Source: Parietaria judaica
Lineage: Eukaryota; Streptophyta; Magnoliopsida; Rosales; Urticaceae
Length of the DNA: 64,000 nt
Assembly: GCA_954871525.1 (NCBI GenBank)
Contig: OX940869.1
Location: 23,402,001 to 23,466,000 of the forward strand
Reading direction: 5' to 3'
This document shows, in pieces, positions 1-8,407 of the stretch (position 1 is its first letter; the number at the start of each line of letters is the position of its first letter). The notes under the pieces were generated by a model, which had not been told where the DNA came from, did not search any database, and worked only from the letters and a program-made list of their open reading frames with translations. A program made the position numbers and the translations under genes.

Positions 1-109
1 GGTTTATTTAACGTTTTTCCCAGAACATGTTTGCATCATGTAACTATTTCGAACAAATCTTTATCCAAAACATTCTACCTATAATAAAGTTTAATAAGTT
101 TCTTTTTCA

Positions 110-343
110 ATGTCAGTTAAAATGTCTAAACCTATAAACATCTCGGATGATGAACAAGAATCCGTCAACTCTGGTCCTCCATCTGAGCTTGAGCTGCCGA
201 TATTTGAAGATGACACTGCTTGGTTCAAGTCTGATAATGAATACGAATTGGTCAGTTTCTTATTAGACCAGTATCAAAATAAAAGTCAATCCTTCAAAGA
301 TTCGCTACTCAAAGCTTCAATGGGTGAAATAGAGAGAGACTGA
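110..343 (+). pseudogene. gag-like N-terminal remnant of Copia element
   Basis: A 77-codon acidic, Ser/Glu/Asp-rich frame lies where gag should begin. It is not recognisable by itself; the call rests on position and on the matching leader in the other Copia copy near 52860. About 120 bases downstream, around 463-520, a reading with a C-x2-C pair (CFQC) resembles the first half of a gag zinc knuckle, but the following His/Cys spacing is lost. From about 540 to 1250 the sequence has no coding signal that I can support. Confidence 0.4.
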
Positions 344-1257
344 TGAAAAAGGTGAACAAAGTAACGACACTTGTCACTCAAGCAATAGCAAAAGATAACT
401 AACGAAAGACTGAATCGAAAGCTGAACCTGGGAGAAAAGAAAGCAAGGTTGGTTTGTCTGCAATGTGTTTCCAGTGTGGAACAAGGAAAACAGTGCCAGG
501 TCAGCTACGATGCAACCTGCACATCAGTTCACCAAAGGGTAAAACCTTTTCTGAATACTACATTAGATTTTTATTGAAGATATTACTTCTCAAATCCATA
601 GATTAAAATTCTAAACATTGCAAACGTTTTTTCATTACATAAGTGGATTCTGCTAAAGAGAAAAACGAAAATGGAGCTTTATGCATTGAAAGCTGGCTCA
701 AACCAAGAGCAAACGGGCATACTATGTGCCGAGAACATCTGAGGGCTTGGAGAGGAGGCAGCGGAAGCTCTGTCAATGGGAGCTCAGCAGAGAACGATAG
801 CGGCTAGTATTCGAGTGTCTCGAAGAAGGAAGCCTGCTTTAAGTTTACATTCGATTTAAGTTTATTGTTATCATTGATTTTTGCATTGTTAAGACCTCGA
901 TTTATTTTGGGATATATTTATTTGCATGGAATAATTCTTTATTAATTAAAGTCTTATCTATTTGAATTATTTTGCAATATCCAGATAAATACAGTGACAT
1001 GTTACTATTAACCTATAGTCTCTAGGTGCTCTAATTGATTTATATAAATCAAATGTCATTTTTAATCATGATGGTTAATAGAGAATGAAATTAGAGATAA
1101 TTTTTCACATAAAGGATTTTGTGACAAAGTCACAGCACTGCCAACAGTGTCTGTTGTCAGAAAGAGTACGGAAACCACAGTCCCAAATCAGAACCAAGGG
1201 GTACTCAGACATAGTGATAGGTTCAAAAGACCGGTTTAACACTACGAGCACACCCAA

Positions 1258-2720
1258 TTGGAATTTCACCTAGCTGTTACAAACACTAGCGTTGAAGATC
1301 CCATAGGCTACAAGCAAGCTATGATTGATCCTGATAAGGGAGAATGGCAGGAAGCCATGAACCAAGAAATAGAATCAATGGATTCTAACGAAGTCTGGGA
1401 ACTTATAGACTTACCGGATGGCTTCAAAACCATTGGCTGTAAGTGGGTATACAAGAGAAAGAGAGGAGTGGACGGGAAGGTTGAAACCTTCAAGGCTAGA
1501 CTTGTGGCTAAGGGTTTTACCCAGATTCTCATGGCCATAGCCTATAGTCTCAATTACGAGATTTGGAAGATGGGCGTCAAAACCGCCTTCCTGAACGGGT
1601 ATATTGACGAAAACATCTATATGGACTAACCAGAAGGGTTCGTGCAAAAGGGTTAAGAAGGGAAGGTTTGCATATTACTCAAATCCATTTATGGATTAAA
1701 GCAAGATTCTAGATCCTAGAATCTAAGGTTTAATGAGAACATCAAGACCTATGGATTCATACAGAACATCGCTGAGGCCTACATTTACAAACTCAATGAT
1801 GATACCGTGGAGATATTTCTTGTTCTATACATCGACGATATTCTTCTAATTGGAAATAGTGTGAAGAGGCTATCGGACATGAAAGCGTGGCTATTTACGC
1901 AATTCCAAATGAAAGAAATGGGAGAATCCAGTTATGTTCTTGGGAACCGTATCTTTAGGGATCGCAACAACAGGCTTCTAGCTTTATCACAAGCAGTCTA
2001 CATAGATAAGGTGCTTGATCGTTTTGCAATGGCAAACTCCAAGGGAGGTAATATACCAACCAGACATGGAGTATTCCTTAACTGGAAGCAGTGCCCTACT
2101 TCTCCGGAAGTGCAAGAAAAAATGAGGTAAATACCATATGCTTCAGCAGTGGGAAGTCTGATGTACACTATGCAATGTACTAGGCCAGACATCTGTTACG
2201 TTGTGGGAATTGTAAACAGATACCAATCCAACCCGGGTATGGCTCACTGGATTGTAGTGAAGGACATTCTCAAGTATCTTCGGAGAATGAGAGACTATAT
2301 GTTAGTGTTTTCAGGATCAGAAGTGAATCTACTAGGATACACTGACTCAGAATTTATGTCTGACAGAGACGCGAGAAAATCGACGTGGCAGCCTGTGAGG
2401 CAGCCAAAGAATAATTTTGGCTAAAGAATTTCTACATAGAGCTGGGAGTAATTCTCGAAGTAGATGGGCCTCAAACGCTCTACTGTGACAATAGTGGTGC
2501 GGTGGCAAATTCTATAGAGCCAAGAGACCATAACAAGGCAAAATATATAGAATGCAAATACCATCTCATAAGAGAAATAGTGCGTCGTGGCGACGTAAGG
2601 GTTGTGAAAATAGCTTCGGAAGATAATCTGGCTGATTCATTCACCAAGACGTTGCCAGAGAAAATATTCAGGAGGCATTTAGAGAATATTTGTCTTAAAG
2701 ACATGGGTCATCTTCTTTAA
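1258..2720 (+). pseudogene. Copia reverse transcriptase-RNase H pseudogene
   Basis: The frame reads as Copia RT: the start has the typical W-x-E-A-M-x-x-E and KWVYKRK motifs, then KTAFLNGY, then the catalytic region FLVLYIDDILLIGN at about 1813-1854, then the SYVLG and TRPDI motifs, and an RNase H tail ending in DNLADSFTK and FRRHL. Compared with the copy at 49925-51056, about 20 residues including the DETFAP motif are missing just after KGFTQ (near 1525). In-frame stops lie near 1627 and 1654 and again near 2128, and a deletion/frameshift lies near 2400. The catalytic YxDD core survives but no product can be made. Confidence 0.88.
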
Positions 2721-2735
2721 CTACAAGTGGGAGAT

Positions 2736-3740
2736 TGTTGGACATGTGTCCTTAAACAAGATGTTTTTATCCATTTGTAAAAGATTATGACAAGTCGTTG
2801 AATAAAAGATGGTTCTTATTATGTTAATCTTATTATAGTTTCTGGTAGTGTTAAATATAATGTTTGATCCTTAGTTCATAAAGGATGCAATTATGTTATT
2901 ATTATCACAACAGAGTCAATGTGAGGAAGAATTATTAATCATAATAAATGAACTTAAAATGTATGTGACCTGATTAACTGAGTGCGAGCCCATTATTCGT
3001 ATTAGGTCATTAATGTGACTAAGTGACAATCCTATTCTGGATTTTGTGTGTGTCACACTCACTAGAAGTGCATTAAGTATGAAGTTTCCTCATACTGGAC
3101 TGGACCTGACTTAAACTCCGAAAGTTATCATATAAGACCGTCACTGATAACTTGGAGTTGAGTCACTAGTAGATGATCAAATGGATATTCGATCTAAGTC
3201 CTTAGTGATCTTGAGTCCGAGCTGCTGGCTTGATTGTTCTTTGATTTAACCGTTAAAGATCACAATATATTATCGTTGTTCCCAACACTCTTATTTTGGG
3301 AACATGATAGTCAGCAGTAAGGGGTAGCTTGGTCATAGACATGGGCATCACACAGCTCTCTTCAGAGTCATGATGATTCCCTTTATTGTCGGTGGTGAGA
3401 AGTGAGAGGTGCCTGTGCGCAACTTATGAATCAAAACCATAAGTGGGTTACTCATAATATTACTGATTGAGTCAAGGATGAAAAAGCAATGACGGGCATA
3501 ACGGTAGAAACCGCCTGCTCGTGTATGGATCATCAAGTGAAAGATCAATAACCCGAATTTGATTGTATCAATGGACACCATGTTGTAATTCAGGGAATAA
3601 TATATATTGTATCACTAAAGAGTGCAGCCTCGGGTTTATAGTGGAATAACACCGAGGTTTGACGAACTCCCTAGCAGTTCGTTGGAGCTTAAGTGATATG
3701 GGTCCATGGTCCCCAGAATAGCTCCGTAACGGATGATACG
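2736..3740 (+). mobile_element. Copia LTR, left part (interrupted by Gypsy-type insertion)
   Basis: The LTR begins TGTTGGACATGTGTCC immediately after the polypurine tract. It aligns along its length with the start of the solo LTR at 15577. It is cut at 3740 by the Gypsy-type element and resumes at 12882. The two parts, minus the later 130 bp MITE and its duplication, total about 2.73 kb, matching the 2746 bp solo LTR. Confidence 0.9.
3736..3740. repeat. Target-site duplication, left copy (ATACG)
   Basis: ATACG precedes the Gypsy-type 5' LTR; ATATG (12877-12881) follows the 3' LTR. The uninterrupted solo LTR reads GATACGTACGTG at this place, which confirms that a 5 bp target was duplicated and that one copy then mutated. 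Confidence 0.88.
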
Positions 3741-4509
3741 TGTTAATGTCGGATTTGTTCAAATCCATCCTCAACACAACTCGTGTCGTTTTGTCCATAA
3801 ACGACATGAGGGAAGGCGAGGAGGTTCATCACCCGAGGGGGATTATCCCCGAGGAAGTTCGACCGCGAGGAGGCACAACCACACAAAAGCAAACTGCGAT
3901 GAAGTGTCCCATCATACTCGACGAGGAATTTCGTCATGATGGTTTATACAGAGCCGAATGACCGATACAGAGCCGAATGACCGTTGACGAGATGTGCATT
4001 TAATGAAGCCGACCTACTCACTCGATGAGAAGCACCAGCGACGAGGCTTGCAGGGCCGAATGACGGCTGACGGGATGCGCATTTAATGAGGCTCACCTAC
4101 CCATAAGGACAGTCTGCTCGGAAGTGACATAAAGCAGGGATTAACCATGCTTCCCTCAAATCACGCCAGAAATCAAATGATTAAAAAGAGAAAAGGCGGG
4201 AAAGACGCGAGGGGAATGTAATGTAGACTCTATAAAAGGCAAGATAAGCCTCATTTGTAAAGGTTCGGAAAAATAGTGAAAAAAGGCCCGAAAGAGAGAG
4301 AGAGAGATCTTATAATAAAAAAGGCTAAGGAAATACAGAAAGTTTTTCTGGCTCATGATCCTTCATCTGTCCAGCTATTCAACGAAAGAAAACCGAGCTC
4401 ACTTCGGAGAATATAATAAAACAGAGATATTCACGGATTATTGTTGTTTATTTGTTATTTGGTGATTATCTTTGTGACTGGAAAAGGGCGGTGAAAATCG
4501 CCCTCTACA
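3741..4509 (+). repeat. 5' LTR of Gypsy-type element
   Basis: The 769 bp direct repeat starts TGTTAATGTCGG and ends CCCTCTACA, and is the partner of 12108-12876. A TATA box (TATAAAA) at 4231-4237 sits about 490 bp from its start and would place transcription onset near 4260. Confidence 0.95.
4231..4237 (+). promoter_or_regulatory. LTR TATA box
   Basis: TATAAAA follows GTAGACTC in the 5' LTR and is conserved in the 3' LTR at 12598-12604. It is the likely core promoter for the element transcript and so for the F-box frame downstream. Confidence 0.65.
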
Positions 4510-4512
4510 GTT

Positions 4513-4530
4513 TGGCGCCCACCGAGGGAC
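4513..4530 (+). other. Primer binding site
   Basis: TGGCGCCCACCGAGGGAC begins three bases after the 5' LTR. The sister copy has TGGCGCCCACCGTGGGGC at the same place (30544-30561, minus). The 5' TGG is the usual complement to a tRNA CCA end; I do not assign the tRNA. Confidence 0.85.
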
Positions 4531-4854
4531 TTTGTTTTCTTTCTAACTCACAGCCAAGAATTTGGAGGAGCATGAAATTATCAAGCGACGCCATCATCAG
4601 CAACGTGCTCGAGGTGATGACTGAGCGCGCGAAAACAGCGAGCAGAGCCTAAGGGGGCAACTCAAAGGGCAGGAGTGACGCAAGAGGGGGAGACGTACGG
4701 ACTCCTTGCATTTAAAAGAGGTAGACGTATAGTCGGCTAATCAGAAAAAGAAGCGCACGCGCACCAATGAGTCGGAGTGGCTCCCGAAGCGTTTTGAAGT
4801 GACAGCGAAACAGAGAATACGAAGAGTTGCGTGCGAAACAATCATCGGTTATAA

Positions 4855-6045
4855 ATGGGAGGTTTGGAAAGGACGATGAAGAACAAGTTTGCGGAAGTGA
4901 AAACCAACTCGGTTAACTCCCAGATAAGTCCTAATCTTTCCACCCAGAAAATAGAAAGTTTCTTCCTTACTCCAAAACCAGTATTTGTTAGTATTTTCGC
5001 GATACAGGCGGAGAAAGCATACAAAGAAGAGATGGCGCTCAGGGAGGGAGTTACTAACCAAAGCTACACAGACGAGTCCGAGATGATTGTGGAAGAAGGT
5101 TGGGGATGGCCCAAGGAAGACATGATGGGGGCACGGAGAGGAGATGATCACGAAATGACGGACGGTTGGAAGAATGAGGAATGGCCGCAGAGCAGCGAGC
5201 CGTGTCCAATGGTGGAGGACACCACGGAGAGTCAGCGGGACCAGGAGGAGCCAAGGATCCCAGGTGAACCACACCCCGCATTGGAACTGGTCCTGCCGTA
5301 TCTTATACCCGAGGAACTCCTCGCGATGGAGATGGTGTGCACGTCAATGCGCGACGAGGTTTGGGAGAACAGCCTTCTATGGCGCAACCTCAGTATCGAC
5401 GACCCGTTGAGCGAGCGGATCGAGGACGAGGATCTCCTGAGGCTGGCGAGGAGTTATCAAAGGAAGATGGAGACCTTGACGCTGAATGGGTGCTTCGAGG
5501 TCACCAACGCCGCGTTGAGGACAATTCTGCAGGACAACCCAACGCTCATAAAGCTATGTCTGCCGCGTTGCCACCGAATCACCATAGACGACGTGGTCAA
5601 CAACCTGTCCACCATAAAGCATGGAATAAAATTCCTAAGGGTCAAAAGGCTAGTTCCCAGTTTCGAGGGGTTCAGTATCGAGGAGGGGACCAGGGTCAGA
5701 CTTGAGGACCTTCCCGCGCTGCTCACGGCAGGGAATCCAACCGACTACCTCGAGCAGCAGACGCCCGTACCACGCGGTTGTCTGCTCAACATGGAGTTCT
5801 GCAGGAGGTGCGACAAAACTGTCCTGGTCAACGAGAAGCCCACGAAGATGCGAGCAAGAAACCCTATCCGCCCGCCATGTGTTGGCCGACGCAAAGATGG
5901 ACGTGCTTGCGGCTTTTGCAGATCATGCTACATCCTCGGTCTCACGTGGTACACCTACATCTGCACGGACTGTAACTTCGGGCGCCCCAGCGGAGACTCT
6001 TTAGAGAAGGTCGTGTCATCAGCCTGCTCGATCATCGAGGAATGA
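4855..6045 (+). CDS. F-box/LRR/Cys-cluster protein, SKIP14-like, captured by retrotransposon
   Basis: This is an intact 396-codon frame. Residues 1-59 have no recognisable domain; M60 (MALREG) is an alternative start and could be the ancestral one. An acidic linker spans about 60-138. An F-box occupies about 140-182 (ALELVLPYL, EELLAMEMVCTSMRDEV, LLWRNLSI, then DPLSERIEDEDLLRLA). Leucine-rich repeats follow at about 205-265 (LTLNGC, LIKLCLPRCHRIT, IKFLRV). A C-terminal cysteine cluster has pairs C316/C319, C352/C355/C358 and C370/C373. This layout, including the 'LSERI-DEDLL' stretch and the terminal Cys region, is that of plant F-box protein SKIP14, which would act as the substrate adaptor of an SCF ubiquitin ligase. 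The frame sits where gag normally begins. Whether it is expressed is unknown. Confidence 0.78.
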   Translation: MGGLERTMKNKFAEVKTNSVNSQISPNLSTQKIESFFLTPKPVFVSIFAIQAEKAYKEEMALREGVTNQSYTDESEMIVEEGWGWPKEDMMGARRGDDHEMTDGWKNEEWPQSSEPCPMVEDTTESQRDQEEPRIPGEPHPALELVLPYLIPEELLAMEMVCTSMRDEVWENSLLWRNLSIDDPLSERIEDEDLLRLARSYQRKMETLTLNGCFEVTNAALRTILQDNPTLIKLCLPRCHRITIDDVVNNLSTIKHGIKFLRVKRLVPSFEGFSIEEGTRVRLEDLPALLTAGNPTDYLEQQTPVPRGCLLNMEFCRRCDKTVLVNEKPTKMRARNPIRPPCVGRRKDGRACGFCRSCYILGLTWYTYICTDCNFGRPSGDSLEKVVSSACSIIEE

Positions 6046-6238
6046 GCCCCGGAGTAAGGCACATACGCTGCTCGGTGCAAAGGGAGGGTTGATGATGACT
6101 ACTCTATGTATGTATGTTTTCTTTTTTTTATTATTAAGAAACGAGAGAAATTATAAGTTGACAAAAGGTGTGTACAACTCTGCTCGGTGAAAGTACCGAA
6201 TGGGAAGGAAAGTGTCCTCGCAATATTCAAAAAAAAAT
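6046..6238 (+). other. 3' flank of F-box frame
   Basis: No coding signal is present. It contains a homopolymer-rich stretch (TTTTCTTTTTTTTATTATT) and is conserved with the sister copy around 28920-29180. It probably serves as the 3' untranslated region of the F-box transcript. Confidence 0.4.
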
Positions 6239-6965
6239 TAACGGCTAAGGGTGCCGAGCAAGCCCGATCCGGCGAGAGTGCTGAGAAAAGTATATAAAAA
6301 AAGAATATATATATAATAATATATATACGGCTAAGGGTGCTGAGCAAGCCCGGTCCGACAAAAAATGTCGAGATCCATATACGGCTAAGGGTGCCGAGCA
6401 AGCCCGGTCTGACAAAAAATGTCGAGATCCATATACGGCTAAGGGTGCCGAGCAAGCCCAGTCCGGCAAAAAATGTCGAGATCCATATACGGCTAAGGGT
6501 GCCGAGCAAGCCCGGTCCGACAAAAAATGTCGAGATCCATATACGGCTAAGGGTGTCGAGCAAGCCCGGTCCGACAAACAATGTTGAGATCTATATACGG
6601 CTAAGGGTGCCGAGTAAGCCCGATACGGCGAGACTGTCGAGGAAGTATACGAGGCGAGAGTGCCTATGGGGTCCTGGGAATTAGTCGGCTCGTACCCGAT
6701 GAAACCTAGCGATACCCGCAAGTGACAACCAAGGTGAGAGTGCCTATGGGGTCCTGGGAACTAGTCGGCTCGTACCCGATGAAACCTAGGGATACCCGCA
6801 AGAGACAACTACGGCGAGAGTGCAAAGTAAAGAGGTACGGCGAGAGTGCCGAGCAAAAAAAATATATATTTACGGCTAAGGGCGCCGAGCAAGCCCGAGC
6901 CGGCGAGAGTGCCGAGCAAAGAAAAACTATATTCACGGCTAAGGGCTCCGAGCAAGCCCGTACAA
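6239..6965 (+). repeat. Tandem repeat block (54 bp and 80 bp units)
   Basis: Five head-to-tail 54 bp units run from 6327 to 6596. Each starts ACGGCTAAGGGTGCCGAGCA and contains GACA-n5-TGTC, a short inverted repeat. Related half-units lie at 6240-6290 and 6597-6655. Two copies of an 80 bp unit (starting TGCCTATGGGGTCCTGGGA at 6661 and 6741) follow, then two more ACGGCTAAGG half-units to about 6960. Apparent long frames through this block on both strands are artefacts of the repeat period being divisible by three. The block lies between the convergent F-box and antisense genes. Confidence 0.92.
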
Positions 6966-7086
6966 GTTCGTAGATTGTGAAAAAGCTTATAAAAGAAAAT
7001 CATCATATGTCATTTTATTCAAAAGTACGAAATACAGAGTATCATTATTTACAACTCATTCGTCCACACCCCAATGTATACACATA

Positions 7087-8150
7087 TTATAACTCTCACA
7101 GGGACCGATCCTCCCGCCTAGCGACATCATCGAGGGGATCTTGACCCAGGACTGCGTCGGCACATTCCTCGATGATGGCATCACAGCATCGGCGAAGGAT
7201 GTCATCCACAATTAAGCAAGCAGGATCGTTAGCAGGAAGTCCTGGGGGCTTACTCGAGGAGGTTCCCACGAGATTCGCATCAACCCTACCATCAGCCTAC
7301 AAAGGAGGAGACAAGAGTGAGGAACCAACCCCAGAGAAAAGAGGTAAAGCTACAAATTATTTAAACTAAGCTGCCCCATACCGTGCTCGACGAGGAAGGA
7401 AGAACATCAAAACCAGGCGAGCGCGCTCTAGCGACACTCGGAGGGAGACAAGGGGAAAGCGGAGGAGAGTTTGGAGCACCGGAGATTCTCCTCTCCAGCC
7501 TGGCCAAATCAGCCAGGTATTCCTGCTCCAACCTGCACCATCTTGGCAGTTTGGCTCGAAGCTCACCAACGGTCGAGCGAGAAGGTAATCCCTCGACGAG
7601 CTTAATATTCGAGAGCACACCGCCCAGCAGGCACTGAATGCGGGCAATCCCCTCAAGTGCACCGAACCTCTCAGAGGCGTGCTTCAGCTTGTCGGTCGCT
7701 TGGTGATAGAGGCGTAAGCGAGAAAACTCCTCCTCTATCGCCCAGCTCCTGGCTGCGTCGCGGTCCTTGACAAGTTTCCTCAGCACGGCCTTGACATGGA
7801 AGGAGATTTGCTCCTCCCGACCGGGCGACAGATTTATAGCATCGGCGATTCGGTTGAAATACTCATTTTTCTGTCGGAGCTGTGCCGAGAGAGTGTCCTC
7901 GCACCGCTGATAACGCTTTCATTCCTCGAGGAGGGACTCTTCGGCAATGGCGAGGAGGCGTCTATATTCATCACGCTCCGCCCTACACTCGGCGAGCTTC
8001 GCCCCTGTAGTCTCGAGGAGAATACCTCCACTCCCCGATAAAGTCCTCGCCGGAGCAAGAGCAGGCACAGACTCTTCGGCCCCCTTGTAACCTCATCCAT
8101 CGCTAGGGGGAAAAGGCGTCGGGGCAAAGAACAACTGTACCACCTCCGGC
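7087..8150 (-). pseudogene. Antisense gene 2 (coiled-coil, two visible exons), broken
   Basis: The gene runs opposite to the element. Exon A spans 8150-7382 after an acceptor (TTCGCAG at about 8157-8151) and ends at a GTATGG donor. The intron is 7381-7297 (85 bp, ending TTTGTAG), and exon B runs 7296-7087. The translated part has heptad-like Leu/Glu/Arg-rich helices, matching the sister copy. Broken sites: a TAG soon after the acceptor near 8105, a TGA at 7919-7921, and a TGA at 7096-7098 three codons before the normal stop. The function is unknown; the predicted product would be an Arg/Glu-rich helical protein of roughly 320-330 residues. Confidence 0.6.
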
Positions 8151-8407
8151 CTGCGAAGGAAAAGAGAGAGTGGAGATACGGAGGAAACAATAAAGAGGCC
8201 CGACAAGAAAAGGGAGAAGGGAAAGACAAGTATACGAGGTCGATAGCGAAAAAGCTTAGCGATGGAAGGAAAAGGTAACCCGAGAAATATTTCTTTTATT
8301 TATATGATAATTCGCTTAAATGCTTGGATTACAGAAAGAGCCACAAAATTCGGAATTTACAAAAAAAAAGGAGCGGGAAATTGAAAGGGAAACTCCGAGA
8401 AAACGTC

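Larger units (their letters stand above)
1..2735 (+). mobile_element. Ty1/Copia retrotransposon internal region, degenerate
   Basis: This is the internal part of a Copia element that starts before the window. It runs in order from a gag-like remnant through a non-coding stretch to RT and RNase H, and ends at a polypurine tract (CAAGTGGGAGAT, 2724-2735) directly before the LTR. Its first 110 bases match, on the opposite strand, the gag-leader region of the Copia element at 46047-57251 (near 52980-52860), so both belong to one family. Between the gag remnant and RT there are only about 0.8 kb without recognisable protease or integrase. The frames are broken by several stops and small deletions, so this copy is dead. 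Confidence 0.85.

Noticed and set aside
6327..6596. CRISPR-like array
   Set aside because: Units are directly adjacent with no unique spacers, and the setting is a plant retrotransposon.
6099..6721. Long minus-strand frames with repeated SRIWISTFF or LAVYGSRHFLSDRACSAP units
   Set aside because: They are translations of the 54 bp tandem repeats, whose period is a multiple of three. The same happens on the plus strand and in the second copy (28433-28923).
7834..8229. 131-codon minus-strand frame (MSFPSPFSCRASLLF...) in the F-box element
   Set aside because: It overlaps exon A of antisense gene 2 in another frame. Its counterpart in copy 2 (26956-27273) is likewise out of frame with the conserved coiled coil.
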